NCBI RefSeq assembly: GCF_000739635.1 | Contig: NZ_BATQ01000058.1 | Span: 1 to 64,000, forward strand | DNA: 64,000 nucleotides | From: Verrucomicrobium sp. BvORR034 | GTDB lineage: Bacteria > Verrucomicrobiota > Verrucomicrobiia > Verrucomicrobiales > Verrucomicrobiaceae | Direction of reading: 5' to 3' | Shown here: positions 36,926 through 46,744 of the stretch, one piece after another | Position numbering within the stretch: position 1 is the first letter of the stretch | How the letters are laid out: every line of letters starts with the position of its first letter | Made by a program: the position numbers and the translations under genes | Notes under the pieces: generated by a model | Database searches by the model: none | What the model saw: the letters and a program-made list of their open reading frames with translations, nothing else | Told to the model about the DNA's origin: nothing

Positions 36926-37777
36926 CTAGAGGAGCTCCAGAGAAAGGTCGAGCGCGCGGACAGTGTGCGTCAGCGCGCCGATGGAGATCGCATCGACACC
37001 CGTGGCGGCATACTGCGGCAAGGTGTCGAGGGTGATGCCTCCACTGGCCTCCAACAAGACTCGCTTGTCCACCACGGCTACGGCCTGGCGGAGCACGTCC
37101 GGGGGCATGTTGTCCAGCAGGATCACGTCCACGCCTTCGAGCTTCAGGAAGCGTTCCACCTGCTCCAGGGTGTCGGCTTCCAGTTCGATGCGCACTCGAG
37201 GATGCTTCTGGTGCACGGCCCGAATCGCTGCCTGCAAGTCTTCCTGGCGATCGTCTGCCAGCAGGTGATTGTCCTTCACCATCACCATGTCATAGAGGCC
37301 GATGCGATGGTTCGTGCCGCCCCCGCATTTGACGGCATGTTTTTCCAGCAGTCGCCAGCCGGGGGTGGTCTTCCTGGTGTCCAGGATCTTGACCGGGTGA
37401 GGGCGCACCGCTTCCACATGGCGGCGTGTCTGGGTGGCGATGCCACAGAGTCGCTGCAGGAAATTGAGAGCGGTGCGTTCGGCCGTGAGGATGCTGCGGG
37501 TGCGGCCTGCCACCTGAAGGATGGTGTCCCCGGGTTCAAAAGGAATCCCATCGTGTCGCTCCAGATGCACCGAAAGAGAGGGGTCCACCGCCTCGAACAC
37601 CTGCCGGGCGATGTCTGCTCCAGCAGTGACACCGCTTTCCTTGGCGAAGATCCTCGCCTTGGTCACGCTGTTTTCGGGGACGAAGAACTCGGACGTGATG
37701 TCTCCGCTGCCCACATCCTCCAGCAGCGCGGCTTGAATGAGGGTGACTGCGGATTCGGGCAGAAAGGTGTCAGACAT
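36926..37777 (-). CDS. nadC: Nicotinate-nucleotide pyrophosphorylase (carboxylating)
   Basis: 283 residues from the ATG at 37777. It makes nicotinate mononucleotide from quinolinate and PRPP in de novo NAD synthesis. Family motifs are EDVGSGDITSEF, ERTALNFLQRLCGIAT, ILDTRKTTPGWRLLEKHAVKCGGGTNHR, MVKDNHL, EADTLEQ, ILLDNMPP, LEASGGI and ISIGALTHT. The length is normal. It is divergent from the PBP gene. nadA and nadB are not in the window. Confidence 0.97.
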   Translation of the reverse strand: MSDTFLPESAVTLIQAALLEDVGSGDITSEFFVPENSVTKARIFAKESGVTAGADIARQVFEAVDPSLSVHLERHDGIPFEPGDTILQVAGRTRSILTAERTALNFLQRLCGIATQTRRHVEAVRPHPVKILDTRKTTPGWRLLEKHAVKCGGGTNHRIGLYDMVMVKDNHLLADDRQEDLQAAIRAVHQKHPRVRIELEADTLEQVERFLKLEGVDVILLDNMPPDVLRQAVAVVDKRVLLEASGGITLDTLPQYAATGVDAISIGALTHTVRALDLSLELL

Positions 37778-37971
37778 GGGGAGGGGGGATACTTCAAACG
37801 GCAACGCTCACTGTGCAAGGAAAGTCCGATTCCGCTTTTGGATTCCTCACTGCTCCAAATGCGTGCCGCCATGTTTGATTTTCTTTGCCAATTCACAGAG
37901 AATTCACGTGCCGTTCGCACGGCTTGCATTTGGTGGAAGCACAGGTGAGAGGAACTCCAATCCCATCCCGC

Positions 37972-40137
37972 ATGACCGATCCCGCTCTGCCGACTCCCGA
38001 GCCCATTCAAGCTCCGCGCCACCGTTTTCGTCGCATTTTTACCCGACTGGGATTGATCGTGCTCCTGCTTGGGGCTGCCGCTGGCACCACGGTGCTTGTT
38101 GTGTTTGGTCAGATGGCCCGGCAGTACGACATCGCCAAGCTGGGCGAGATGCCGCAGCGCTCGGTGGTGCTGGATGTGAAGGGGCGGGAACTGGGCAAGT
38201 TGCATGGGGAGAATCGCGTGGTGGTGCCTTTCACCAAGGTCTCGCCGTTCTTTATCAAGGCGCTGCTGGCCCGGGAGGATGCCCGGTTCTATGACCATGG
38301 CGGGGTGGATTACATCGGGGTGCTGCGGGCGGCGGTGCGCAACCTGAAGGACAAACGGGCGGTGCAGGGGGCGAGTACGATCACCATGCAGCTCGCCCGC
38401 AACAGCTTCGACGGGCTGAATGCGAAGACTCTCAATCGCAAACTGGTGGAAGTGATGCTCGCCAGGCGGATTGAGGCCGAGAAGTCCAAGGAAGAGATCC
38501 TTGAGCTCTATGTGAACCGCATCTTCTTCGGCAGCGGGCTCTATGGAATCGAGCGTGCGAGCAAGGCCTACTTCGCCAAGTCGGCCTCCGAACTGACGCC
38601 CGGTGAATCGGCGATGCTGGCTGGCATCATCCGCAGCCCCAACCGCTTTTCCCCTTTCAGAAACTGGAAAGGAGCCCTCAAGGAGCGGGACGATGTGCTG
38701 AAGCGGATGGTTGCCACCAAGGCCATTAGCCAGGAGGAGGCCGATGCCGCCATGAAGGAGGACATTGTGGTGGCAGCGCTGCCCGTGATTCGCTCCCAGG
38801 ACAACTACATGATGGAGGCAGTGCGCCGCGATCTGGAACTGATCCTCAATGACCAGGATGTGGAAGACGGCGGCTTGGTGATCCACACCACTCTGGACAA
38901 GGACATTCAGGCGTCGGCTGAAGCTTCCCTGGAGAAGCGACTGAAGGAAGTGGAAAAGCAGCGCAGCTACAGTCACCCGACCAAGGCCCAGTTTGATGCC
39001 TCCTGGGATGGAGCGACGGAACCTCAGTCCGTACCTTACCTCCAAGGGGCGGTACTGGCAGTGAACAATCACACCGGCGGGATCCTGGCGGTCGTGGGCG
39101 GGCGGGACTACACACAGAGCCGCTTTGACCGGGCCCTTCAAGGGACCCGGCCCATCGGCTCGACGGTCAAACCGTTCATCTACGCCGCTGCTTTTCAGCA
39201 GGGCCTCCTCCCCGGCACCCTGGTGGAGGATGCGCCGATCCGCCCTGGCGAGTTGCAAGACACCGACACGAACTGGAGTCCGGGCAACTCTGATGGGAAG
39301 TTCCTGGGGTGGCAGCCCGCGTCGGTTGGCCTCGTGCGCAGCCGCAATGCCATGACGGTGCGGGTCGGAAACTATGCCGGCATGGAGAATGTGCTGGCGC
39401 TTCTGCGGGACTCCGGCTTGGGCGAGCCTCAGGTAATCACCCCCCAGATCTACATCGGGAACATGGGAACCAGTCTGAAGTCGCTCACCAGTGCGATGAG
39501 CGTGTTTGCCAATCAAGGGGTGAGAAGGCGGCCCTTTCTTATCGAGCGCATCTCCGACTCCGAAGGGGAGGTGATCTACTCCACCCCAGTGCTGGAGGCG
39601 ATTGCCATGCCTCACTACATCGCCAATGCCACACGCCGTCTGATGGAGAAGGTGATGGACCAGGGTACCGGAGCCCCCGCCCGCAGTGAGTATGGGTTCA
39701 AGGAAAGGGCGGGTGGAAAGACGGGCACCACCAATGACTACAAGGACGCCTGGTTCGTCGGCTACACTGGCGAGATCACCTGCGGCGTCTGGGTGGGCCT
39801 GGACATTCCGCAGACCATCGCCCCAGGCGGGTATGGCGGCAAACTGGCGCTCCCCGTGTGGGCGGATGTCATGAAGTCAGCGGTGGCGCTCGATTACAAA
39901 CCCGTTGCTCTGGCGGCGGAGGCTCTGGACAGCGAGGTGACCCTCTGCCGGGTGAGTGGACAACTCGCCACGGCTGCCTGCCAGCAGGCCGGGCAAGCGT
40001 ACACCGATGAGCTTCCGGTGGAAATGGTGCCGCAGTCAGCCTGCGCCGTGCATGGGGGAGGGGGAATTTTCACCCGAACAGAGCCACGGGAAAAAAAAGA
40101 CGGCTTTTTTGGCCGTTTGTTCCGATGGTTCAAGTGA
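37972..40137 (+). CDS. Class A penicillin-binding protein (glycosyltransferase/transpeptidase)
   Basis: 721 residues from the ATG at 37972. An N-terminal membrane anchor (IVLLLGAAAGTTVLVVFG) precedes the GT51 domain with catalytic Glu102 in REDARFYDHGGVD, then GASTITMQLARN and LYVNRIFFG. The transpeptidase has the SxxK motif at Ser397 (GSTVKPF), SRN, and KTG at 583-585. It polymerises and cross-links peptidoglycan. The C-terminus, after the ALPVWADVMK helix, carries a Cys-containing extension (CRVSGQLATAACQQAG) and a basic tail. The promoter presumably lies in the 194-base divergent gap with nadC. Confidence 0.95.
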   Translation: MTDPALPTPEPIQAPRHRFRRIFTRLGLIVLLLGAAAGTTVLVVFGQMARQYDIAKLGEMPQRSVVLDVKGRELGKLHGENRVVVPFTKVSPFFIKALLAREDARFYDHGGVDYIGVLRAAVRNLKDKRAVQGASTITMQLARNSFDGLNAKTLNRKLVEVMLARRIEAEKSKEEILELYVNRIFFGSGLYGIERASKAYFAKSASELTPGESAMLAGIIRSPNRFSPFRNWKGALKERDDVLKRMVATKAISQEEADAAMKEDIVVAALPVIRSQDNYMMEAVRRDLELILNDQDVEDGGLVIHTTLDKDIQASAEASLEKRLKEVEKQRSYSHPTKAQFDASWDGATEPQSVPYLQGAVLAVNNHTGGILAVVGGRDYTQSRFDRALQGTRPIGSTVKPFIYAAAFQQGLLPGTLVEDAPIRPGELQDTDTNWSPGNSDGKFLGWQPASVGLVRSRNAMTVRVGNYAGMENVLALLRDSGLGEPQVITPQIYIGNMGTSLKSLTSAMSVFANQGVRRRPFLIERISDSEGEVIYSTPVLEAIAMPHYIANATRRLMEKVMDQGTGAPARSEYGFKERAGGKTGTTNDYKDAWFVGYTGEITCGVWVGLDIPQTIAPGGYGGKLALPVWADVMKSAVALDYKPVALAAEALDSEVTLCRVSGQLATAACQQAGQAYTDELPVEMVPQSACAVHGGGGIFTRTEPREKKDGFFGRLFRWFK

Positions 40138-40141
40138 GCCA

Positions 40142-40375
40142 CTCCAGAGAGCCTCTGGCAACTAAATTGCTATAAGGCTGGGAGCTGGGAAAATTTCCGC
40201 AATTAGTATAAATAATTCTTGTGAAGGGTAGGGCATTTGCCTAATATTATTTCCAACGGCGTGCTGCTCTGGCAACAGAGGTCATCCACAGTGCGTTTCA
40301 GTACTCCAAACGGATTGTGGAAAAAAGCCCCGACATGTGGCTCGGGTAGGCAAATCCTCAAGACTCCATCACCCC
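40142..40375. other. AT-rich intergenic gap
   Basis: This gap is markedly more AT-rich than its surroundings around 40190-40260. It holds a CCAGAG/CTCTGG hairpin at 40144-40158 just after the PBP stop, without a T-run. It also holds a CTCTG-GCAA-CAGAG stem with a GNRA-type loop at 40267-40280. The string CTCTGGCAAC occurs twice (about 40153 and 40267). No gene is supported. Confidence 0.4.
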
Positions 40376-40954
40376 ATGAAATCGCGGAAATCATTGAATG
40401 GGACGTCCATGTCTTCGAACATCGGCGTCATCGCTGCACAGAGAAATGTATTGGCGGGAGATCGGCGAGGTGCGATCCCCCAAACCCCGCCGCAGAGCCG
40501 CAGGCGTGCGGCCTCCATGCGAAGTGCGGTGGTTGCGACGGACCGGCCCAGGGCTCTTGAAGCGGCCCACTATGCCGGAATCACGGTCAATCGGCTGATC
40601 ACCGTGAAAGAGCGTACGTTGGGCGTGTCGGCTGGAGGTCGGCTGGTGATCACGCTGGCTCAAGTACACACCCGACTCCGTGAGATGCTTCTCATGGAAA
40701 TCGGCCAGGACGTGAGCGACCTGCCAGAGGATGGGTACTTCTCATCCTCCCTCAATCCCACGACCAGGATGGAACTGCAGTTGCCCATCCAGAGCACCTA
40801 TTTCTGCGAGGTGAAGTGCCGCGTGGGGGTGAAGGCTCTGCGGGATGCCAATACTCCCGAAAAATTGGCCAAGGCCATCTGGTCTGCCATCCCGCTCGCC
40901 CATCGAGCCAGCACGGCCGTAGCGGAGGAGTCTGCTGAGTCATTTGCCGCATAG
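40376..40954 (+). CDS. Hypothetical protein
   Basis: About 192 residues from the ATG at 40376; ATG at 40409 is an alternative and neither has a clear ribosome site. The N-terminal 60 residues are basic and low-complexity. The C-terminal half looks folded (HYAGITVNRLITVKERTLGVSAGGRLVITLAQVHTRLREMLLMEIGQDVSDLPEDGYFSS). No family was recognised. It follows an AT-rich gap, and an imperfect hairpin with T5 at about 41151-41187 could terminate it. Confidence 0.5.
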   Translation: MKSRKSLNGTSMSSNIGVIAAQRNVLAGDRRGAIPQTPPQSRRRAASMRSAVVATDRPRALEAAHYAGITVNRLITVKERTLGVSAGGRLVITLAQVHTRLREMLLMEIGQDVSDLPEDGYFSSSLNPTTRMELQLPIQSTYFCEVKCRVGVKALRDANTPEKLAKAIWSAIPLAHRASTAVAEESAESFAA

Positions 40955-41211
40955 GCGATTGCCTGTCTCCCCATCAATCAACCGTTTCTTCACAGGGCCT
41001 TCCGGCTGGCAATCTTGCCTTTCGGGTGGCCCTTCTCTTTTGCATCGTCGAGCTTGCACTCGCTGACGGAGGGCGTCGGTGACGAAGATCAGGTTCGACG
41101 CAGCCTGTTGGGGATTGGAGTGCGATCCAGTGAATAGAAAGGAGACCAGGCCAGTCTGAATGGGCGGGGACTGGTCCAGACCTTTTTACTCCAACACCCC
41201 CTTGCTGCGCC
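40955..41211. other. Intergenic gap upstream of the DUF6600 gene
   Basis: 257 bases without a supported gene. The inverted repeat CCAGTC (41151-41156)/GACTGG (41169-41174) is followed eight bases later by TTTTT (41183-41187), which may be a weak terminator for the preceding gene. No clear promoter was identified. Confidence 0.35.
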
Positions 41212-43287
41212 ATGAAAACACTTCCATTGCTACTCTTAAGCTTCGCCCTTTGGTGCGTTGCTCTTCCGCCCCGTGCCGTGCAGGCACAGGAAACGGTCTC
41301 GTTCGAACTCTTCTACGACTCCCTGGATCCGTACGGTGAATGGATCGAAGTGGATGACTACGGGTATTGCTGGCGCCCCTATGCGGCCATGGATGACGCG
41401 ATGTGGCGTCCCTATTCCGATGGATCCTGGGCGCACACCGATGGTGGCTGGACCTGGGTGTCCAACGAAGACTTTGGCTGGGCCACCTATCACTATGGCC
41501 GATGGGCTCGCGTCATCGGAGTGGGGTGGGTGTGGGTCCCGGGGTATGAATGGGCCCCAGCGTGGGTGTCCTGGCGTGACACTCCCGACAAGGAGTATGT
41601 GGGCTGGGCTCCTCTGCCTCCCGAAGCACGATTTGAGATCTCCATCGGGTTCAATACCTGGGTCGATGATTACTACGACATCGGACCTTCCTGCTACAAT
41701 TTCGTGAGATACCGTGATTTCGGCGAACCCCGGCTGCGCACGGTGATCATGCCCTATGAGCGGAACGTCACGATCATCAACAACTCGATCAACATCACGC
41801 ACATCAGCTACCGTGATTCGATCGTGAACAACGTTTACATCGGCGGGCCCCAGTACGGATTTGTGCGGGAACGCAGTGCACGGGAAGTGAGAGAACTCAA
41901 GCTGCGTCGGCGGGACGACTTTGACTTCGACCGTATGCGCCGGGATCCCAAGGAATATGGCCGCGCCATCAACCACCGCGAGGGGGACAATTTCCTGGTG
42001 GCTGCTCCAAACATCCGTCGTTTTCGTGACGATGAGCGACGCGAACCCACCAAGGTGAAGGAGCGTGTGACGGACCGCCGCATCGACCGCGGCTGGGACG
42101 GCGTAAAGGACCCGGCCGTTGCTCAACGCATTCGCGAACGCATGCGTCAGGACGGTGATCGGACTCGTCCCCAAGTGATGCCAGAAAAAGTGATCGGGGG
42201 TCGGGAACGGGATGGCCGGATTGGCGCAAATGACGACCGGGATCAGAAGGGGCGGGATAATCGCGAAGGACGTGAGATGAACCGTGACGACCGTAGCACC
42301 GGACCTGGGGCTTTGCCTGGTGGTGGACGGGACGAACGCGTCACTCCTGGCGGAGCATCGCAGGCGGATATCGCCCGCCGTCTGGAAGAGGAGAAGAAGC
42401 TGCGTGAGCAGCGCGGCGGCACGGCCATGGATGACCGCGAACGCAAACGCAACAATGATGAAGATGGACGTGTGGGCCGCCCTGGTGGTGCTCCTCCTGA
42501 CATGGCTGACCGCCGTGAAAAGGAACGTCGCGATGCCATCGAGTCAGAGCAACGTCGTCGTGCCATGGAAGGTGAAGATGCTGCCAAGAAGAAGGAGATG
42601 GCCGACCGTGAACGTGTGGATCAAGATCGCGGCGAGAAGATGAAGGTGGACGCCCAGCGCGAAAAAGAGCGCCAGGCAGCCATGGAGTCCAAGAAGCGTG
42701 ATGACTCGGAACGCATGCAGCGGGATCGTGAGGAAAAAATGAGGGGTGATGCGCAACAGGAAAAAGAACGCCAGGCGGCCATGGAATCCAAGAAGCGCGA
42801 CGACGCGGTGCGTGCGCAGCGTGAACGTGAAGGCAGTGAGCAGGCCGCAAAGGAACGGATGGAAGGTGAACGTCGCAAGGCGATGGAGTCCCGCGCACGT
42901 GAGCAGAATGAGGGGCAGGAGCGCATGCGGAATGTGGAACGTGAAAAGCAGCAACGTGCTGTGAAGGAAGCGCAAGATCGCCAGCGCGCTGCCGCAGAAG
43001 GTGCCCAGCGTCGTGAAGCAGAGAATGGCCAGCGCAAGGCCATGGAGGATGCCCGCCGCCGGAGCGATGACAGCCAACGTGAGGCCGCGGAGCGCTCCCG
43101 TCGTGCAGCGGAAGAGGGCCGTCGTCAACAGATGCAGAGCCAGCAACGCCGCGCCGAAGAATCCCGACCCCAGCCCCAGCCTCAGATTCAGCGCCGGGAG
43201 GACACCCCCCCTGCAGGTGGTCGTGAGGGTGGCAAACGCGGCCACGACAAAGACGATGACAAGGAGAAGGAAAAAGGCCGCAAGTAG
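41212..43287 (+). CDS. Exported DUF6600-type protein with long charged helical tail
   Basis: 691 residues. The signal peptide ends near AVQAQE. The N-terminal 200 residues carry the Trp/Tyr-rich DUF6600 pattern (LDPYGEWIEVDDYGYCWRP, DGGWTWVSNEDFGWATYHYGRWA, GYEWAPAWVSWR, YVGWAPLPP). From about residue 390 to the end the sequence is almost entirely E, R, K, D, Q, A and M in dense i/i+4 opposite-charge spacing, predicting a long single alpha-helix or coiled coil. The segment with EKERQAAMESKKRDD is repeated (about 482-497 and 518-533). Function is unknown; a periplasmic spacer or structural rod is plausible. A terminator follows. Confidence 0.8.
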   Translation: MKTLPLLLLSFALWCVALPPRAVQAQETVSFELFYDSLDPYGEWIEVDDYGYCWRPYAAMDDAMWRPYSDGSWAHTDGGWTWVSNEDFGWATYHYGRWARVIGVGWVWVPGYEWAPAWVSWRDTPDKEYVGWAPLPPEARFEISIGFNTWVDDYYDIGPSCYNFVRYRDFGEPRLRTVIMPYERNVTIINNSINITHISYRDSIVNNVYIGGPQYGFVRERSAREVRELKLRRRDDFDFDRMRRDPKEYGRAINHREGDNFLVAAPNIRRFRDDERREPTKVKERVTDRRIDRGWDGVKDPAVAQRIRERMRQDGDRTRPQVMPEKVIGGRERDGRIGANDDRDQKGRDNREGREMNRDDRSTGPGALPGGGRDERVTPGGASQADIARRLEEEKKLREQRGGTAMDDRERKRNNDEDGRVGRPGGAPPDMADRREKERRDAIESEQRRRAMEGEDAAKKKEMADRERVDQDRGEKMKVDAQREKERQAAMESKKRDDSERMQRDREEKMRGDAQQEKERQAAMESKKRDDAVRAQREREGSEQAAKERMEGERRKAMESRAREQNEGQERMRNVEREKQQRAVKEAQDRQRAAAEGAQRREAENGQRKAMEDARRRSDDSQREAAERSRRAAEEGRRQQMQSQQRRAEESRPQPQPQIQRREDTPPAGGREGGKRGHDKDDDKEKEKGRK

Positions 43288-43318
43288 TTTGTTGAAACCC
43301 GTTTGAGCAAGTTCAGAG

Positions 43319-43352
43319 AGGTGTGCCCCGGAAACGGGTCACACCTTTTTTT
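43319..43352 (+). terminator. Rho-independent terminator after the DUF6600 gene
   Basis: Stem AGGTGTG (43319-43325) with CACACCT (43340-43346), extended inward by CCC/GGG, is followed by T7 (43346-43352). It lies 31 bases past the stop at 43287. Confidence 0.85.
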
Positions 43353-43478
43353 GTGCCAGATGTTGGATCTGCTGCAGCCCGTATCTCTCCGCCATCTCTT
43401 GCCAACAAAAAGCCTCCGCCCAAAATCGGACGGAGGCTCGTGACAGGTCTCAGATCGTGGGGAGCGGAGGCTCAACGC

Positions 43479-45443
43479 TTACTTGGCCACGGCCACTGGC
43501 TGTTCGATCTTTGCCAGGGTCTCTTTCACATGGGCCACAGTGAGCAGCTCGCTCAGCACCACCGGTTCCTTCTTGCCAGGGACATAGAGCACGTTCACGG
43601 GAACGGCGGCTTTTCCCAGTTCCTGGAGGGCCTTGAAGATGACCTCATCCTGATTGGTCCAGTCAGCTTTGAGAGTCACCACTCCGAGACGATGAAACTC
43701 GCTGCGCAAGGCGTCATCGCGGTACACGAGTTTGTTTGTCTGGCAGGTCACGCACCAGCGGGCTGTGAAGTCGATGTACACTGGCTTTTTCTCGTCGCGG
43801 AGCTGGGCCACCAGTTCTGGGGACCATTCCTTCCAGCTGAGGGCTGGCACGGCATTTTCTTCCGCCTTTGAGTTCTTCTTGATGGGCTCGGGCCAGGCGA
43901 GGGCCGTGCCGAAAATGGTGAATGCCAGTGTCAGAATAGAGGCGGTGAGGCGTGTGCGGGAAGATTTGTAGGGAAGCTGCCAGCGTCCATAGATCCAGCA
44001 CGCCACTCCCACCAGAACGAGTCCGAACATGGCCTTGAGCAGGCCGTACTCGTCCACCATGCCCGCCAGCGTCCAAAGAAGAAATGCGGCGGTCGCAAAC
44101 ATCAAGAAAGACATCGCCTGCTTGAAACTCTCCATCCAGGCACCCGGGCGGGGCAAGAGTGCCACGAGCTTGGGAAAGGCTGAGAGAAGCAAATAAGGGA
44201 AGGAGAGGCCGAGTCCGATGACGGTGAAGAACAGGAGCGAAGGGAGAGGAGGCAACACAAGCCCGTAAGCCAGGGCGGGAGCCAGAAAAGGGGCGGCACA
44301 AGGAGTGGCCACGATCGTGGCGAGCAGCCCTGAGAAGAAGGAGCCACCCAGGCCTGCCTTCTGCGTGAGGCCGCTGCCAACCGCTGTGGCGGAGGTGCCT
44401 ACTTCAAACAGACCGGCCATATTCAGGCCAAAGGCGAAGAGGAAGAGGGTGAGCAGCAGGACGAATACGGGCGACTGTAGTTGGGCTCCCCAGCCAACAT
44501 GGGTGCCTCCTGAGCGGAGAATTTGGATGGTTCCTGCGAGAATCCAGAAACAAATCAGCACCCCTAGGGTGTAAGCCAGCCCGTGCAGGACGACCCTGCG
44601 ATGGTCTTCCCCAGACTGGTTCACCACCCCGAGAATCTTGATTCCCAGGACGGGGAACACGCAGGGCATGACGTTTAGGATCAATCCTCCTGCGAAAGCA
44701 AGTAGGAGCTTTCCTGCCAGTCCGCCTTCGGCTTGCGGCGGGGCGGTTGCCTTGCCTGCTTCCGGAGGAGCGGGCGGGACGGGGGCAGGCTCCGGAGGGG
44801 CGGTCTTCGCTGCCGGAGTCGCTTCGGGCTGCTTGGCTTCCACGACCGGGGGCGGGTTCGGTGCCGCTTTTTCCGGTCCGGCCGACGCAAAGATGGTGGT
44901 GTTCGCGGCATTCACGCCGGGCTCACTGCCGAGGGGAAGAGTGAGGGTGAATGGCAGCTTCACCGGCATGCAGGTTTGCGGATCGCAAACGAGCGCGTCC
45001 ACCTGACCCTCCAGCTTCACTTCACTGCCCGCCGCCGCAGAGGCGGGAGGGGTGATCTGATAGGGGAGATAGACTGTTCCCTCGTAGGCATCCATCATGA
45101 CGCCCCCTGTGGACTGAATCCGATGGGTGGCAGGCCAGGGAAGCTCTTCTGCCTTCCAGCCTTCCGGCAGCTTCCAAGTGACCCGGGTGGGCAGGCCGGG
45201 GGCGCCATCGGGAATGGTCTTCCCATAGACGTGCCAGGTGGGCGAATGCTCAAGTTTGACAGCCACCTTGAAGGGCTTGCCCGCACCAACGGTGCTCAGC
45301 TCAGAAACGAGATCACCAGTCACCGGTTTGTTTTCGAGACCGAACTGAGCTCGCACCCCGAGTGGAGCCAGGAAAAGAGCGAGCAGGGCCAGGAGGAGCA
45401 AGCTGTGCCGTCGGGATTGGGGCGGGAAGGCGGTCATAGACAT
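43479..45443 (-). CDS. dsbD: Thiol:disulfide interchange protein DsbD
   Basis: 654 residues. It passes electrons from cytoplasmic thioredoxin across the membrane to periplasmic thiol proteins. The order is: signal peptide; periplasmic alpha domain with a Cys pair in LVCDPQTCMPV; Pro/Ala linker (about 200-235); eight-span beta domain with catalytic cysteines in NVMPCVFPVLG and ATPCAAPFLAP; C-terminal thioredoxin-like gamma domain with WCVTC near 565. All expected cysteines are present. ATGs at 45443 and 45437 are both possible starts. It follows pyrD on the same strand by 98 bases, with a CCGCTGA/TCAGCGG hairpin (45463-45483) between. Confidence 0.93.
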   Translation of the reverse strand: MSMTAFPPQSRRHSLLLLALLALFLAPLGVRAQFGLENKPVTGDLVSELSTVGAGKPFKVAVKLEHSPTWHVYGKTIPDGAPGLPTRVTWKLPEGWKAEELPWPATHRIQSTGGVMMDAYEGTVYLPYQITPPASAAAGSEVKLEGQVDALVCDPQTCMPVKLPFTLTLPLGSEPGVNAANTTIFASAGPEKAAPNPPPVVEAKQPEATPAAKTAPPEPAPVPPAPPEAGKATAPPQAEGGLAGKLLLAFAGGLILNVMPCVFPVLGIKILGVVNQSGEDHRRVVLHGLAYTLGVLICFWILAGTIQILRSGGTHVGWGAQLQSPVFVLLLTLFLFAFGLNMAGLFEVGTSATAVGSGLTQKAGLGGSFFSGLLATIVATPCAAPFLAPALAYGLVLPPLPSLLFFTVIGLGLSFPYLLLSAFPKLVALLPRPGAWMESFKQAMSFLMFATAAFLLWTLAGMVDEYGLLKAMFGLVLVGVACWIYGRWQLPYKSSRTRLTASILTLAFTIFGTALAWPEPIKKNSKAEENAVPALSWKEWSPELVAQLRDEKKPVYIDFTARWCVTCQTNKLVYRDDALRSEFHRLGVVTLKADWTNQDEVIFKALQELGKAAVPVNVLYVPGKKEPVVLSELLTVAHVKETLAKIEQPVAVAK

Positions 45444-45541
45444 AGGGGAGTAACGCCTGTCACCGCTGAAATGTTGTCAGCGGGGAGAGGTTCACACTAG
45501 TTGGAACGAAGATGGGAGGGCGCTCGTTGGAGCTTATTCCC

Positions 45542-46585
45542 TCAATTTTTGCCCGAGACGGTAAGTGCAGCGATATCGCGCACCAGAGCCGGACCCCGGT
45601 AGACGAGTCCGGTATACACTTGCACGAGGGCAGCTCCGGCATCCAATTTCGCCTGAGCCTGGGCTGCCGTCATGATGCCACCCACCCCGATGATGGGCAT
45701 GGAGGTGGGAAGGGCAGCGCGCAGGGTGGCGATGACTTCGGTGGATCGGGTGGTGAGAGGCGCTCCGCTCAGCCCGCCTGCTTCATCCGCCAGGCGATGA
45801 CCTGCGACGGCTTCCCGGGAGATGGTTGTGTTGGTGGCGATCACGCCATCCAGTTGCTGTTCTGTGAAGACACGTACCAGGCTGTCGATCTGGGCGGGCT
45901 CCAGATCGGGGGCAATCTTCACTAGCAGCGGCTTCTTGTCGCCGTGGCGGGCGGCGAGACGCTGTTGCTCTTCTTTCAAAGTTCCGACCAGCCGACGGAT
46001 CGGTTCCTCGGCCTGCAGATCCCGCAAGCCTTTGGTGTTCGGGGAGGAAATATTGACCGCGATGTAGTCGGCCACGGGATAAGCCGCCCGCAGGCAGGTC
46101 ACATAGTCGTCCACGGCCTTCTCGTTGGGAGTATCGAAGTTCTTTCCGATGTTCACGCCCACGATTCCGGTGCCCTGCCGCTTCTCGAGCCGGGCGACGG
46201 CGGCCTGGATGCCGGGATTGTTGAAGCCCATTCGATTGATGATGGCTTCCTTCTCAATAAGCCGGAAAAGGCGGGGGGTGGGGTTCCCAGGCTGCGGGCG
46301 GGGGGTGAGCGTGCCGACCTCGACAAAGCCGAAGCCAAGCGCACCCCAAGCGTCCACGGCGGCAGCCGACTTGTCCATACCCGCAGCCAGACCCACCACG
46401 TTTGGAAACTCCAGGCCGAGGACTTTGATGGGAGGTTGAGAGGGTGCGTCAGACTCAGCTCCTTCCAGCATCCCCAGCGCATGCCCCATTTTGAGCAGTT
46501 TCACCGTCCACTCATGGGCAGTTTCTGCGTCGAGCTGAAAGAGAAGGGGGCGAAGGAGTGGGTAGAGCCGGTGGATCAAGGACAT
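45542..46585 (-). CDS. pyrD: Dihydroorotate dehydrogenase (quinone), class 2
   Basis: 347 residues from the ATG at 46585, which gives the typical N-terminus LIHRLYPLLRPLLFQLDAETAHEW. It oxidises dihydroorotate to orotate at the membrane with FMN and quinone. Motifs are GLAAGMDKSA, FVEVGTLTPRPQPGNPTPRLFRL, INRMGFNN, VNISSPNT, ATNTT, GGLSGAPL and IIGVGGI; the class-2 N-terminal membrane helix and catalytic Ser region are intact. It is divergent from the kinase gene at 46745 and upstream of dsbD. Confidence 0.97.
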   Translation of the reverse strand: MSLIHRLYPLLRPLLFQLDAETAHEWTVKLLKMGHALGMLEGAESDAPSQPPIKVLGLEFPNVVGLAAGMDKSAAAVDAWGALGFGFVEVGTLTPRPQPGNPTPRLFRLIEKEAIINRMGFNNPGIQAAVARLEKRQGTGIVGVNIGKNFDTPNEKAVDDYVTCLRAAYPVADYIAVNISSPNTKGLRDLQAEEPIRRLVGTLKEEQQRLAARHGDKKPLLVKIAPDLEPAQIDSLVRVFTEQQLDGVIATNTTISREAVAGHRLADEAGGLSGAPLTTRSTEVIATLRAALPTSMPIIGVGGIMTAAQAQAKLDAGAALVQVYTGLVYRGPALVRDIAALTVSGKN

Positions 46586-46744
46586 AGGATGAATGTCGTA
46601 TGCCATACCGCGCCGCGACAAAATCGCAAATAGGGCGATCTATCAGAGAATTTAATTGTTTGACTGAAAATAATTGCCAAGGGTTCTTCTTATCTGTAGC
46701 ACGTAGCAACCAATACAGGTGCCCGGGGTTGGCGGAGAAGTGGT

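Noticed and set aside
37663-39615. 650-codon open frame on the minus strand across the PBP gene and the 5' end of nadC
   Set aside because: It is a mirror of the PBP coding frame with no domain or start signal; the PBP motifs on the plus strand are unambiguous.
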